Shown here: in pieces, positions 19,068 to 28,466 of the stretch
Layout: every line of letters begins with the position of its first letter
How positions within the stretch are numbered: the stretch's first letter is position 1
Source: Ornithinibacillus gellani
GTDB lineage: Bacteria; Bacillota; Bacilli; Bacillales; Amphibacillaceae
Length of the DNA stretch: 64,000 nucleotides
Reading direction: 5' to 3'
Assembly: GCF_003730295.1 (NCBI RefSeq)
Contig: NZ_QTSZ01000017.1
Coordinates: forward strand, 1 to 64,000
Position numbers and translations under genes: made by a program
Notes under the pieces: model-generated
The model's input: the letters and a program-made list of their open reading frames with translations, nothing else
What the model was told of the DNA's origin: nothing
Database searches by the model: none

Positions 19068-19634
19068 TTAGTCTTTGCCGCTATTTTTTAAAAAATGTGG
19101 ATTTACTTGCTCCATTTCATCATCTGTCGCTGCAAAATCCCAATCATCATCATCATCATAGCTGTAGCCTTTTCGATCAACCCGTACAAAAAGCTTTGTA
19201 TCACCAAGCACCTGAACGAGAAATTCGCGTTCGACATCTACATTGAGCTGATGACCTTTTCCTGTTATTTTGCACTCCAGGCAATTCGGCTGCTGCAGCA
19301 CTTTACAAATCACATCATAATCATCATTTAAGCAGTGCTCATCTCGAACAGATAGTGGAATGATATCTGTATAGGTGACACGCTCTGTGACGACCTCTGT
19401 TTTGGTATTATCATTATAGGCATACCAAATGTTAATATCATACGAACCGCTAACCTCAACAGAATCCTTTGATTTCTTTTTAGCATGGTATAGATGATTT
19501 ATCACCCAGCATCCCAAAATGCTTGTCGGGCGATGGGATGGTGAAATGGAATGGGTTGCCTGTGTAAACTTTTTGCCGCGGCCGCAAACGGCTTTCGTAA
19601 TGATTTCTCTATAGTCTTTTTCTAGAAAACTCAT
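19068..19634 (-). CDS. cotE: Outer spore coat morphogenetic protein CotE
   Basis: 188 residues. The opening SFLEKDYREIITKAVCGRGKKFTQATH is characteristic of CotE, and the C-terminus is strongly acidic (five Asp in a row near residue 165), as in Bacillus. CotE forms a shell around the forespore and directs outer coat assembly after recruitment by SpoIVA. The start follows AGGAGG with ten-base spacing, and the alternative upstream start has no site. A candidate sigma-E promoter (19666-19694) precedes it, which fits mother-cell expression. Confidence 0.95.
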   Translation of the reverse strand: MSFLEKDYREIITKAVCGRGKKFTQATHSISPSHRPTSILGCWVINHLYHAKKKSKDSVEVSGSYDINIWYAYNDNTKTEVVTERVTYTDIIPLSVRDEHCLNDDYDVICKVLQQPNCLECKITGKGHQLNVDVEREFLVQVLGDTKLFVRVDRKGYSYDDDDDWDFAATDDEMEQVNPHFLKNSGKD

Positions 19635-19665
19635 AATAACGTTTACCTCCTCTTTTTTCATAGTC

Positions 19666-19694
19666 ATTTTATGCAAGACAAATACCTAAAGTGC
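19666..19694 (-). promoter_or_regulatory. Candidate sigma-E promoter of cotE
   Basis: Minus strand GCACTTT (-35 like) and CATAAAAT (-10, seven of eight to CATACAMT) are separated by 14 bases, about 30 bases upstream of the cotE start. In B. subtilis cotE has sigma-E and sigma-K promoters. Confidence 0.45.
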
Positions 19695-19735
19695 ATCGGA
19701 CTTCTATGAAAAGCAGCAGGTAACGCTTTAAAAGG

Positions 19736-19776
19736 AAAAAAAGCCGCGCTGGAATACAGTTTCCGCACGGCTTTTA
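19736..19776 (-). terminator. Terminator of ricA (ymcA)
   Basis: AAAAGCCG.GC...GC.CGGCTTTT with an inner GGAA/TTCC pairing, and T runs on the minus strand. Confidence 0.85.
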
Positions 19777-19789
19777 CCTCTTTATTAAA

Positions 19790-20224
19790 TTAATGATCAC
19801 AGCTGGTTGCTGGAGCATGCTTTCGTTTCGAACCGGTTTCACCAGAAAGTAAATCTCCACCAGTTGATTCAATTACATGATTGGTTACTTCTCTAGCGAT
19901 TGTACCAGTTACTAGCTGAAGCACATCATTAACAAGAATTTGTGTTTCTTTAAATTCTTGTACAACCGGAATATCATCAATCTCTGCCTGTAAACGATCG
20001 ATTTCTGCTTCTACCTTTTTCAATGCTTCTGTTTTTTCATATGCTTGTAGATTTACAGCTTGTTTTTGCAATGCTTTGATACGCTTAATCAGCTGTTGTA
20101 CTTTTTGATTCTCATTAATCTTTGCTTCAACTTGTTTGAAACGGTCAATTTCTTCCGTGTTCGCAAGCATATTCGCTAAATTCTTAGCCTCATCCAATAT
20201 TTGATTACGAGTATATTCCGCCAT
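19790..20224 (-). CDS. ricA: RicA family regulator (YmcA)
   Basis: 144 residues, mostly helical/coiled coil (about 5-110). The ETGSKRKH near the C-terminus and a single Cys at 142 fit YmcA, now called RicA. With RicF (YlbF) and RicT (YaaT) it forms the Y-complex, which carries Fe-S clusters, binds RNase Y and promotes maturation of operon mRNAs; the complex also affects Spo0A phosphorylation, competence and biofilms. Its partner RNase Y is encoded in this window. The start ATG is one base after the miaB stop with GAGGTG in front, so translation is probably coupled. Confidence 0.9.
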   Translation of the reverse strand: MAEYTRNQILDEAKNLANMLANTEEIDRFKQVEAKINENQKVQQLIKRIKALQKQAVNLQAYEKTEALKKVEAEIDRLQAEIDDIPVVQEFKETQILVNDVLQLVTGTIAREVTNHVIESTGGDLLSGETGSKRKHAPATSCDH

Positions 20225-20225
20225 C

Positions 20226-21794
20226 TCAATTCACCTCAACTGTATTTTCTACCATGACGCCATCCAAAGACCACGTTTTGGCCTCGGTGATTTTCACTTC
20301 CACAATTTTTCCGACTGCTGATGCTGGTCCAACAAAATTAACCAGTTTATTTCTTTCCGTGTATCCGGCAAGTACGTCCGGGTTCTTCTTGCTTTCCCCT
20401 TCCACAAGCACCTTCACCGTTTTACCTTCATATGCTTTCATGGAAGCAGCCGATTGTTTATTAACTAGTTCATTTAAACGATATAGCCTTTGTTTCTTCA
20501 CTTCCATCGGTACATCGTCTTTGCGGCGTGCTGCTGGTGTTCCTTCACGTGGAGAATAAATGAAGGTATAAGCAGCTTCAAAGCCCACTTCTTCCATTAA
20601 TGTCATGGTTTCCTCAAATTGTTCATCTGTTTCATTCGGGAACCCTACAATAATATCAGTCGTTAACGTAGCATTCGGCATTGCTTTTTTGATTTTTGCA
20701 ACAAGCTCCAGATAATCCTCCCGCGTATACTTACGGTTCATCCGCTTAAGCACTTCGCTGCTGCCAGATTGTACAGGCAAATGGATATGATCCAGTAAAT
20801 TGCCGCCCTGTGCGAGTACTTCAATTAAACGATCATCGAAATCTCTTGGATGTGATGTCGTAAAGCGAATTCTTGGAATATCAATTTGATGCAGTGCATC
20901 CATTAAGTCTCCTAATCCATACTCCATGTCTTCAAAATCTTTCCCATATGCATTTACATTTTGCCCGAGTAATGTAATCTCCTGATAGCCATTAGCTGCG
21001 AGATGACGTACTTCTTGGATAATATCCTCTGGACGACGGCTTCTTTCTTTTCCGCGGGTCATCGGTACGATACAATACGTGCAAAACTTATCACAGCCAT
21101 ACATGATATTTACCCATGCTTTAATTTTCCCGTGGCGGACCTTTGGAAGGTTTTCAATGATATCTCCTTCCTTGGACCATACCTCAACTACATTCGCTTT
21201 GGAAAACATTGCTTCCTTTACCAAATGCGGCAAACGGTGAATGTTATGGGTGCCAAAAATCAAATCAACATGCTGGTGTTTTTTCAAGATACGATTCACG
21301 ACAGACTCTTGCTGTGACATACAGCCACATACACCAAGAATCAGATCCGGTTTTTCAAGCTTCAATGGTTTTAAATGGCCAATTTCACCAAACACTTTGT
21401 TTTCCGCATTCTCACGGATGGCACATGTATTCAATAGAATAATATCTGCATCATTCGTATCATTAGTTGCTTCATATCCCATTTCCGTTAGTATACCTGC
21501 CATTACTTCTGTATCATGCTCATTCATTTGACAGCCATATGTACGTATAAGAAATTTTTTGCCTGCACCAATATCAGACATATCTTCTGGTATGTCAAAG
21601 TCATAATGAACATTTACCTTTTCACGACCGCGTTTTCTGGCTTTATTTATATTAGGAGGCTGATATGTCGTTTCGAAATACTTCGCAAAATCAGCACTTG
21701 TCTTTTCATGCAACGGTTTTTCTTTTGCAGGACCTTCGCCCGCATTATCTAAAGTATTGATTTGCGCTTGCTGCTTGCGCTGTTGTTCGTTCAT
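20226..21794 (-). CDS. miaB: tRNA-2-methylthio-N6-dimethylallyladenosine synthase MiaB
   Basis: 522 residues, with the ~60-residue N-terminal extension usual in Bacillus. Domain order: UPF0004 domain with cluster cysteines ([26 protein letters not shown]), radical SAM domain with CDKFCTYC (Cys-x3-Cys-x2-Cys), and a C-terminal TRAM domain for RNA binding. It methylthiolates i6A37 made by MiaA. The start follows AAAGGGG. ricA follows directly in the same operon. A perfect palindrome lies about 107 bases upstream of the start. Confidence 0.97.
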   Translation of the reverse strand: MNEQQRKQQAQINTLDNAGEGPAKEKPLHEKTSADFAKYFETTYQPPNINKARKRGREKVNVHYDFDIPEDMSDIGAGKKFLIRTYGCQMNEHDTEVMAGILTEMGYEATNDTNDADIILLNTCAIRENAENKVFGEIGHLKPLKLEKPDLILGVCGCMSQQESVVNRILKKHQHVDLIFGTHNIHRLPHLVKEAMFSKANVVEVWSKEGDIIENLPKVRHGKIKAWVNIMYGCDKFCTYCIVPMTRGKERSRRPEDIIQEVRHLAANGYQEITLLGQNVNAYGKDFEDMEYGLGDLMDALHQIDIPRIRFTTSHPRDFDDRLIEVLAQGGNLLDHIHLPVQSGSSEVLKRMNRKYTREDYLELVAKIKKAMPNATLTTDIIVGFPNETDEQFEETMTLMEEVGFEAAYTFIYSPREGTPAARRKDDVPMEVKKQRLYRLNELVNKQSAASMKAYEGKTVKVLVEGESKKNPDVLAGYTERNKLVNFVGPASAVGKIVEVKITEAKTWSLDGVMVENTVEVN

Positions 21795-21900
21795 GGTTAT
21801 GCCCCTTTCCCTTCAATCATGCACGAAAGCATTATACATTATTACAGTATAAAGCCTTTCCCTCAATTAAACAATACATGACCCCTATGCGCAAACAGAA

Positions 21901-21922
21901 ACCTTCCAATATATTGGAAGGT
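21901..21922. repeat. Perfect 22-bp palindrome upstream of miaB
   Basis: ACCTTCCAATA followed directly by its reverse complement TATTGGAAGGT, in the 240-base gap between spoVS and miaB. There is no loop and no T run, so it is not a terminator; it could be a dimeric repressor site or form a cruciform. Confidence 0.6.
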
Positions 21923-21961
21923 TACTAAATTTGTCATATTTATTGGAGAAACGTCACCAAG

Positions 21962-21992
21962 TAAAAACGTGTTGCGTTTGCACGCAACACGA
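21962..21992 (-). terminator. Terminator of spoVS
   Basis: CGTGTTGCG with CGCAACACG around a six-base loop, followed on the minus strand by GTTTTTAC. Confidence 0.85.
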
Positions 21993-22053
21993 ATGATCAA
22001 GCGATTTCCCATCGATAAAGTCAGCAACAACCTCATTTAGAAGCAATTGTTCC

Positions 22054-22314
22054 CTATCTTGGCTCTATAATTAGTTTAATGGCAGTGCGTTCTTCATTTT
22101 CAATCATGATGTCGGTAAAGGCTGGGATGCATATTAAATCAACTCCACTCGGTGCCACAAATCCTCTGGCAATAGCAACTGCTTTCACGGATTGGTTTAA
22201 TGCACCCGCACCGATTGCCTGAATTTCTGCTGTGCCGCGTTCCCGTAGTACATTTGCAAGTGCACCTGCTACTGAGTTTGGGTTTGATTTAGCTGAAACT
22301 TTTAATATTTCCAC
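22054..22314 (-). CDS. spoVS: Stage V sporulation protein S
   Basis: 86 residues, the same length as B. subtilis SpoVS, an Alba-fold protein of uncertain biochemistry needed for coat assembly and progression of sporulation. The sequence EILKVSAKSNPNSVAGALA and IQAIGAGALNQSVKAIAI-like block is typical. The start is GTG, eight bases after GGGAGG; a longer open frame starting six codons upstream overlaps that site. A consensus sigma-H promoter lies 46-73 bases upstream, consistent with early-stationary expression. Confidence 0.96.
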   Translation of the reverse strand: MEILKVSAKSNPNSVAGALANVLRERGTAEIQAIGAGALNQSVKAVAIARGFVAPSGVDLICIPAFTDIMIENEERTAIKLIIEPR

Positions 22315-22359
22315 TGCTAGTACCTCCCTCATATCCTAATGTAGTGCTACTGCTACTAT

Positions 22360-22387
22360 ATTCCTTTGAATTGATGCTTATTCCTTT
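22360..22387 (-). promoter_or_regulatory. Sigma-H promoter of spoVS
   Basis: Minus strand AAAGGAATA (-35, RNAGGAWWW) and AAGGAAT (-10, RNNGAAT) are separated by exactly 12 bases. Every constrained position matches the sigma-H consensus as I know it. Confidence 0.75.
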
Positions 22388-22420
22388 ATTATGGAGGATG
22401 GTGCTTGGGAATTCAAATTG

Positions 22421-23218
22421 TCAGCCAAAGAAAGGATGGTCATCATTGATTAAAATTCGCTTGATTTCTTTCGCTTTACCTGTTTTTTGATCCATTTCTG
22501 CCACGACTCCGCTTAGTTGATTTCTTCCCTTTTCATCAATATCGAAACGTACTGGCAGTGCAGTTAAAAATCTTTTCATCACAGCGTCTCTTTGTACACC
22601 AAGGATACCATCGTATGGTCCCGTCATGCCGACATCAGTAATATAGGCTGTTCCTGCTGGTAAAATGCGTTCATCAGCAGTCTGTACATGTGTATGGGTA
22701 CCGACAACACAACTCACCCTGCCATCTACATACCATCCCATTGCTTGCTTTTCACTCGTTGCCTCTGCATGAAAATCAAGAAAAATAAGATTAGTCCGTT
22801 TCTTTGCCTCTGTAATATAATGATCTACGGTTCGAAATGGATCATCGATGGCTGGTAAAAATGTGCGGCCTTGTAAATTGATGACTGCGATTTCAGTGCC
22901 ATTCATCTGGATATAGGCAATACCATTTCCTGGTGTTCCTTCGGGAAAATTTGCTGGACGAATCATATATTTGGCATCGTCAATAAACTCAAATATTTCC
23001 CGCTTGTCCCACGCGTGATTTCCCAAGGTTACAACCTGTGCTCCCCATTCCAAAAACTGCTTATATATTTTTTCGGTTATTCCTTTTCCTGCAGCAGCAT
23101 TTTCACCATTGATAATTACGACATGCGGCTTATACTTCTCTTTTAATTTTGGCAAATATTCTTGTACCATTTTTCTACCTGGGGAACCAACAACATCCCC
23201 AATAAATAAAATTTTCAT
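22421..23218 (-). CDS. ymdB: YmdB metallophosphoesterase (2',3'-cAMP phosphodiesterase)
   Basis: 265 residues. It is a binuclear metal phosphodiesterase of the YmdB family, active on 2',3'-cyclic nucleotides, and needed in B. subtilis for the switch between motility and biofilm gene expression. Metal ligands sit in GDVVGSPGR, NGENAAAGKG, LGNHAWDK, FHAEATSEK and GTHTHVQTAD. It lies between rny and spoVS as in B. subtilis, and 165 bases separate it from rny, so it may belong to the rny transcription unit. Confidence 0.94.
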   Translation of the reverse strand: MKILFIGDVVGSPGRKMVQEYLPKLKEKYKPHVVIINGENAAAGKGITEKIYKQFLEWGAQVVTLGNHAWDKREIFEFIDDAKYMIRPANFPEGTPGNGIAYIQMNGTEIAVINLQGRTFLPAIDDPFRTVDHYITEAKKRTNLIFLDFHAEATSEKQAMGWYVDGRVSCVVGTHTHVQTADERILPAGTAYITDVGMTGPYDGILGVQRDAVMKRFLTALPVRFDIDEKGRNQLSGVVAEMDQKTGKAKEIKRILINDDHPFFG

Positions 23219-23354
23219 TCCATCTTCATTCCTTATCTCTCTTATGTCATTCTTCCTATGTTCTATATTCCATCATACCACGTTTTACGGTTAGGTAAGC
23301 CTCTTTTCAGTTGAGAAATATGAAAATACATTTTGCAAAAGATGATCTTCAATA

Positions 23355-23383
23355 TAAAAAAGCGGCCAAATTGACCGCTTTTC
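23355..23383 (-). terminator. Terminator after rny
   Basis: AAAAGCGGTCAA...TTGGCCGCTTTTT on the minus strand, a compact stem followed by a T run that starts right at the rny stop codon. Confidence 0.85.
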
Positions 23384-24949
23384 TTATTTTGCATATTCAA
23401 CAGCTCTTGTTTCACGAATCACTGTAACTTTAATATGTCCAGGGTAATCTAATTCCCCTTCAATTCGCTTGCGAATATCTCTTGCAATACGAACAGATTC
23501 CATATCATCAATTTCATCAGGCTTTACAATGATACGAATTTCTCTACCAGCTTGGATCGCATATGATTTCTCAACGCCTGTAAAGGATTCAGAGATTTCT
23601 TCCAGCTTTTCCAAACGACGGATGTAATTCTCCAAGGTTTCACTTCTTGCGCCCGGCCGCGCTGCGGAAAGTGCATCTGCTGCTGCTACAAGTACAGCAA
23701 TGACAGACGTGGCTTCCTCATCTCCGTGGTGTGACGCAATAGAGTTGATTACAACATCATGTTCCTTGTATTTCATTGCAAGCTCTTTACCGATTTCGAC
23801 GTGGCTTCCTTCTACCTCATGATCAATTGCTTTACCGATATCATGAAGTAATCCCGCTCTTCTTGCTAATGACTCATCTTCGCCCAGTTCAGCAGCAAGC
23901 AATCCTGAGAGATACGCTACCTCAGTTGAATGCTTCAGTACATTTTGACCATAGCTTGTACGATATTTTAAGCGTCCAAGTATTTTGATTAAATCAGGAT
24001 GTAGACCGTGTACATTTACCTCGAATGTTGTTTCTTCACCAACTTCACGAATATGCTCGTCTACTTCACGTCTAGCTTTATCCACCATTTCCTCAATTCT
24101 AGCTGGGTGGATTCTACCATCCTGCACTAGCTTCTCAAGTGCCATACGAGCTGTTTCTCTTCTTATTGGATCAAAACCAGATAAAATAACAGCTTCTGGT
24201 GTATCATCAATGATTAAATCAATTCCAGTCAACGTTTCCAACGTTCGGATATTACGACCTTCACGTCCGATGATCCGTCCCTTCATTTCATCGTTAGGAA
24301 GGTTAACAACCGATACAGTTGTTTCTGCAACGTGATCTGCAGCACAACGCTGCAAGGCTAATGAAAGAATGTTCTTCGCTTTTTTATCCGCTTCTTCCTT
24401 TGCACGGTTCTCCGCTTCTTTAATCATTAAAGCTGATTCATGTGCTACCTCTTTTTCGATCCGCTCCAAAATAATCTGTCGCGCCTGGTCAGTGGTATAT
24501 CCTGAAATGCGTTCAAGCTCTGTCTGCTGTTCCTGCAGCATGGATTCCACTTTGCTTTCCATTTCTTCAATTTGTTGTTGTTTTTCCGTTAGAGACTGTT
24601 CTTTCTTCTCCAACATGAGCTCACGCTTATCAAGCGTCTCACTTCTTCTGTCCAGATTTTCTTCTTTTTGCATCAGGCGATTTTCTTGTTTTTGCATTTC
24701 CGTGCGACGTTCGCGCAATTCCTGCTCTGTCTGCTGGCGAAGCTTATGATTTTCTTCCTTCGCCTCAAGAAGTGCCTCTTTCTTAGCGGCATCTGCATTC
24801 CGACGTGCTTCTTCAACTATTTGCTTTGCTAAATTTTCCGCACTGGAAATTTTAGCTTCTGCAATAGATTTACGAATCAGATAACCAACAACAATACCGA
24901 CGATTAGGAACAAGGCAAGCAAAATGGAGATGGTTATGGGATTGTCCAT
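23384..24949 (-). CDS. rny: Ribonuclease Y
   Basis: 521 residues, close to the 520 of B. subtilis. It has an N-terminal membrane helix (about 5-25), a long charged coiled coil (about 30-200), a KH domain with [11 protein letters not shown], and an HD domain with [12 protein letters not shown]. RNase Y is the main endonuclease starting mRNA decay in Bacillus; it is membrane-bound and its specificity is tuned by the RicA-F-T complex (ricA lies nearby). ATG at 24949 follows AGGAGGTG; the 35-residue longer open frame has no site. Confidence 0.97.
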   Translation of the reverse strand: MDNPITISILLALFLIVGIVVGYLIRKSIAEAKISSAENLAKQIVEEARRNADAAKKEALLEAKEENHKLRQQTEQELRERRTEMQKQENRLMQKEENLDRRSETLDKRELMLEKKEQSLTEKQQQIEEMESKVESMLQEQQTELERISGYTTDQARQIILERIEKEVAHESALMIKEAENRAKEEADKKAKNILSLALQRCAADHVAETTVSVVNLPNDEMKGRIIGREGRNIRTLETLTGIDLIIDDTPEAVILSGFDPIRRETARMALEKLVQDGRIHPARIEEMVDKARREVDEHIREVGEETTFEVNVHGLHPDLIKILGRLKYRTSYGQNVLKHSTEVAYLSGLLAAELGEDESLARRAGLLHDIGKAIDHEVEGSHVEIGKELAMKYKEHDVVINSIASHHGDEEATSVIAVLVAAADALSAARPGARSETLENYIRRLEKLEEISESFTGVEKSYAIQAGREIRIIVKPDEIDDMESVRIARDIRKRIEGELDYPGHIKVTVIRETRAVEYAK

Positions 24950-25157
24950 GATTTCACCTCCTATTGCTATAAAGTTTTTGAATTCATTATTGTCGGCATG
25001 TACCATATTCAATGAATAATAACCAAATGTATAATAAAATATAAAATTATACAACTTAATTTTAAATGTCTGTCATCTCAATGTCAAGGAAACGTCACAA
25101 GTATTATCGAATAAAAAGAACGAACTTTGAATTTTATGAACCTCTGATAAGCTTGTA

Positions 25158-25198
25158 TGCAAAAAGGCTCCACTGTATTTATACAGCGGAACCTTTTT
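25158..25198 (-). terminator. Terminator of recA
   Basis: AAAAAGG.TCC.CTGTAT...ATACAG.GGA.CCTTTTT with a T run on the minus strand, directly after recA. Confidence 0.85.
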
Positions 25199-25201
25199 CA
25201 A

Positions 25202-26245
25202 TCATACATCCAAAGTTTCTTGGCCCATTTCTTCGGCAGACTCTTCCGTTGCTGCTGTTTCATCTAATTGATAATGTGCCCGTATTGCTTGGTGAATCTC
25301 ATTCATAATTGCTTCATTCTCTCGAAGGAAAATCTTTGCATTCTCCCGTCCTTGACCAAGACGCTCTCCTTCATACGAATACCATGCACCACTCTTTTGA
25401 ACAATATCAAGCTCTGAACCAATATCTAGTATTTCACCTTCTTTGGAAATACCTTCTCCATACATAATATCGACTTCTGCTTGTTTAAATGGTGGAGCAA
25501 CTTTATTTTTAACAACTTTAATTCTAGCCTTGTTTCCGACCATATCGTTACCAATTTTTAAGGTTTCTGCGCGACGGACCTCCAGACGGACAGAAGAATA
25601 GAATTTCAATGCCCGACCACCTGGTGTCGTTTCAGGATTACCAAACATTACGCCAACTTTTTCACGAATTTGGTTAATAAAGATAGCCGTTGTTTTTGAT
25701 TTATTAATCGCACCAGATAGCTTTCTTAAAGCTTGAGACATCAAACGAGCTTGTAAACCGACGTGGGCATCTCCCATTTCTCCTTCTATCTCAGCCTTCG
25801 GAACAAGCGCAGCTACAGAGTCTACGACAATAATATCAACTGCACCACTACGTACAAGTGCCTCGGCAATTTCCAATGCTTGTTCCCCAGTGTCAGGTTG
25901 TGAGAGTAGGAGTTCTTCGATGTTTACACCCAATGCCCTGGCATAGTTCGGATCCAGTGCATGCTCGGCATCAATAAATGCAGCTTGTCCACCTTTTTTC
26001 TGCGCCTCTGCAATCGCATGCAAGGCAACAGTTGTTTTACCAGATGATTCTGGTCCATATATTTCAATTACACGCCCACGTGGATATCCACCTATTCCTA
26101 ATGCAACATCCAATGCAAGTGAGCCACTTGGTATCGTTTCAATCTTTTGAATTTCTTGTTCTCCAAGTTTCATAATAGAACCTTTTCCAAATTGCTTCTC
26201 TATTTGTCTCAATGCCATATCTAAAGCCTGTTTTCTATCACTCAA
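25202..26245 (-). CDS. recA: Recombinase RecA
   Basis: 347 residues. It forms ATP-dependent filaments on single-stranded DNA, catalyses strand exchange and triggers LexA self-cleavage. Walker A is GPESSGKTT (about 64-72), Walker [16 protein letters not shown] loop 2 [20 protein letters not shown], and the C-terminal tail is acidic. The start is TTG at 26245: AAGGAGG lies seven to eight bases upstream and the protein then begins [21 protein letters not shown] like other RecAs. The ATG 13 codons upstream has no site. A LexA box and a sigma-A promoter precede it. Confidence 0.98.
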   Translation of the reverse strand: MSDRKQALDMALRQIEKQFGKGSIMKLGEQEIQKIETIPSGSLALDVALGIGGYPRGRVIEIYGPESSGKTTVALHAIAEAQKKGGQAAFIDAEHALDPNYARALGVNIEELLLSQPDTGEQALEIAEALVRSGAVDIIVVDSVAALVPKAEIEGEMGDAHVGLQARLMSQALRKLSGAINKSKTTAIFINQIREKVGVMFGNPETTPGGRALKFYSSVRLEVRRAETLKIGNDMVGNKARIKVVKNKVAPPFKQAEVDIMYGEGISKEGEILDIGSELDIVQKSGAWYSYEGERLGQGRENAKIFLRENEAIMNEIHQAIRAHYQLDETAATEESAEEMGQETLDV

Positions 26246-26311
26246 CGAGACTACCTCCTTTAATGAACTATTACCATCATACATGGTTTCTGTCTGTTTG
26301 CCAAGAAAAAT

Positions 26312-26349
26312 CGAATAAACGTTCCCCTATTTTAGATTACTTTTTTATA
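26312..26349 (-). promoter_or_regulatory. recA promoter with LexA box
   Basis: Minus strand -10 TATAAA (26349-26344), with TTCATA 17 bases further upstream as the probable -35. The SOS box CGAATAAACGTTCC (26312-26325) resembles the B. subtilis recA box in having CGAAT on one arm; it lies over the early transcribed region. Confidence 0.65.
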
Positions 26350-26418
26350 CCATTTTGGAAACTTTATATGAACAAGCTAGGATAAAATTAAATAATAGCC
26401 ATTGATACCACGACAAAA

Positions 26419-27663
26419 TTAATCCTCTAAGTACCTCATTAAAATTTCAAAGCCTTTTATCATCGCCCGCTTTCGAATAGTATTTCGGCCACCTTGAAGC
26501 AATAATTTTTCCACATGGTGACGGGTACCATTCGTTACGCAAATATATACCGTGCCAACTGGTTGTCCTTCCGACGTATCCGGACCTGCTACACCAGTAA
26601 AGCCAATCCCAATATCTGCTTGCAGTAATTCTCTTACCCGGCTTGCCATTTCAGTGGCACATGCAGCACTTATCGTTCCCTCGGCTTCAATTGTTTCTCT
26701 AGCCACACCTAAGACATCCCGTTTAATATCCTCCGCATAGCTAATGATGCCGCCCTTACAAATCATTGCTGCACCTGGAATCGAAATAAGCTGTTCGGTA
26801 AACATACCGCCTGTAAGGCTTTCAGCAGCTGCAATTGTTTGGTTTTTTGCTTTCAACAGACCTGCAACGCGGTGCTCCAATGTCTCTTCATCTGATCCAT
26901 AAAAATAAGCACCTACACGTTCCAAAATCTTTTCCTTCGTATCATGTAGTAATTGTTCTGCCTGCTGCAACGATTCTGCTTTAGCAGTTAACCGTATAAT
27001 CAGTCCAGTTTCCTGGGCGAGTGGCGCAATAGTCGGATTGGTTTGTGCATCAATTAAATCTTTCAATACATCCTCAAGCTTTGCCTCGCCAATCCCAGCA
27101 AAGCGTAGTACAGTTGATTTTATTAATACAGTACCGCCAATCCAGGTTTGAATTTGCGGAATAACAAATTGCTTCATCATCTGTTTCATTTCTCTAGGAA
27201 CACCCGGAAGAAATATCCATGTTTTCCCTTGATAGGTTACAACCATTCCCGGTGCCATTCCGACTTCATTCGGAATCACTTCTGCTCCAGTAAAAACACG
27301 TGCTTGTCTCCGATTATTTTCTGTCATGTCCATACCACGTGACTGGAAAAATGTTGTAATATAATCCATGGAGGGTGTATGTATCTCCATGTCAAGCCCT
27401 GATAAGGATTGAAAAGCTTCTCGTGTTAAATCATCTTCTGTCGGACCAAGCCCTCCTGTTACAATAATAAGATCTGACCGCTCGGCAGCGAGGGAGAAAG
27501 CCGCCGTTACCCGAGCTAAATTATCCCCAACTACACTATGGTAAAATACGTTAACACCGCAGTCTGCTAGCTCACTTGATATCCACTGTGCATTCGTATT
27601 TGCAATTTGCCCAAGTAATAGTTCTGTACCTACAGCTATGATTTCGCCATTTATTTGCTTCAT
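26419..27663 (-). CDS. cinA: CinA family competence/damage-inducible protein
   Basis: 414 residues. An N-terminal MoaB/MoeA-like domain (AVGTELLLGQIANTNAQW and VTGGLGPTEDDLT) is followed by a C-terminal domain with AAESLTGGMFTEQLISIPGA, the nicotinamide mononucleotide deamidase/ADP-ribose pyrophosphatase domain. In Gram-positive bacteria cinA often precedes recA and is competence-induced. The start ATG overlaps the pgsA stop by one base, so it is translationally coupled to pgsA; the gap to recA is about 170 bases and carries the recA promoter. Confidence 0.94.
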   Translation of the reverse strand: MKQINGEIIAVGTELLLGQIANTNAQWISSELADCGVNVFYHSVVGDNLARVTAAFSLAAERSDLIIVTGGLGPTEDDLTREAFQSLSGLDMEIHTPSMDYITTFFQSRGMDMTENNRRQARVFTGAEVIPNEVGMAPGMVVTYQGKTWIFLPGVPREMKQMMKQFVIPQIQTWIGGTVLIKSTVLRFAGIGEAKLEDVLKDLIDAQTNPTIAPLAQETGLIIRLTAKAESLQQAEQLLHDTKEKILERVGAYFYGSDEETLEHRVAGLLKAKNQTIAAAESLTGGMFTEQLISIPGAAMICKGGIISYAEDIKRDVLGVARETIEAEGTISAACATEMASRVRELLQADIGIGFTGVAGPDTSEGQPVGTVYICVTNGTRHHVEKLLLQGGRNTIRKRAMIKGFEILMRYLED

Positions 27664-28241
27664 TATTTGGAATCCCTCATTACATGCCAGTTTTTAATAA
27701 AATATTCCAACCCTGATAAAACGGTAAAGAAAAGTGATACGTATAACATGATTGTTCCAAACGGAAAACCTAAATACGAAAACGGATAATTATGTAGTAA
27801 CAAAGCAGCAATCGCCACCATCTGGGTTGCTGTTTTTAGTTTACCCATTTTACCAGCTGCAAGTACAATTCCTTCACCAGCTGCTACAAGTCGAAGCCCA
27901 GTAACTGCAAATTCTCTGCTAATAATCACAATAACAACCCAGGCTGGTGCCAGTCCAATTTCAATTAATAAAATTAAAGCTGCCGATACGAGTAGCTTAT
28001 CTGCTAATGGATCCAAAAATTTCCCCAAATTGGTGACCAGATTATATTTACGGGCATAATATCCATCGACCCAATCTGTTGCTGCTGCGATGATAAAAAT
28101 CATTGCCGCAACAAAATGTGCCACTGGAAGCGTAGCATTACCAATTTCCCATCCTCCCCATGAAAAAGGTACTGTCATTAAAACAATAAAAATTGGAATC
28201 AATAAAATACGTGACATGGTCAATCTATTAGGTATATTCAT
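27663..28241 (-). CDS. pgsA: CDP-diacylglycerol-glycerol-3-phosphate 3-phosphatidyltransferase
   Basis: About 192 residues with five or six membrane helices. It makes phosphatidylglycerol phosphate, the first committed step to anionic phospholipids. The CDP-alcohol phosphotransferase signature is intact: DWVDGYYARKYN continuing to GKFLDPLADK (Asp-Gly-x2-Ala-Arg-x8-Gly-x3-Asp-x3-Asp). Two adjacent ATG codons are possible; the second, eight bases after GGAGG, is preferred. It is coupled to cinA. Upstream is an unusual GC-richer gap, then rodZ. Confidence 0.96.
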   Translation of the reverse strand: MNIPNRLTMSRILLIPIFIVLMTVPFSWGGWEIGNATLPVAHFVAAMIFIIAAATDWVDGYYARKYNLVTNLGKFLDPLADKLLVSAALILLIEIGLAPAWVVIVIISREFAVTGLRLVAAGEGIVLAAGKMGKLKTATQMVAIAALLLHNYPFSYLGFPFGTIMLYVSLFFTVLSGLEYFIKNWHVMRDSK

Positions 28242-28264
28242 CATTTAAACCTCCAAGTTGTTAT

Positions 28265-28425
28265 CTGGTTAAATCAAAAAGCACCAAGCTGCGGTCGTTG
28301 GGGATGCTAGATGGTTCCAACGAAACACGGTGGCACATAACGTTGCCCCTATCATTTGAATAGCATGTCCTGTAGTCCAGCTACTGCTAGCAAAGGACGC
28401 CACACCGGTTAACGCTCTAAGCTTT
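28265..28425. other. GC-richer intergenic segment with nested inverted pairs
   Basis: The gap between rodZ and pgsA is visibly richer in G and C than other gaps in this window. Inverted pairs in + coordinates are CGTTGG (28296-28301) with CCAACG (28317-28322); GTGGC (28330-28334) with GCCAC (28399-28403); and GTCCT (28367-28371) with AGGAC (28394-28398). The last two stack directly on each other. This suggests a folded RNA leader of pgsA or an independent small RNA, but no known riboswitch class was recognised. Confidence 0.4.
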
Positions 28426-28430
28426 ATGAA

Positions 28431-28466
28431 CAAAACCCTTCCCTTAACTCGAAGGGAAGGGTTTCT
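28431..28466 (-). terminator. Terminator of rodZ
   Basis: AAACCCTTCCCTT with AAGGGAAGGGTTT around a six-base loop, with TTTTG on the minus strand. Confidence 0.85.

Noticed and set aside
28290-28450. 40-odd codon minus frame in the pgsA upstream gap
   Set aside because: It would start at a TTG whose ribosome binding site is the stem of the rodZ terminator; composition and stems favour a structured RNA reading.
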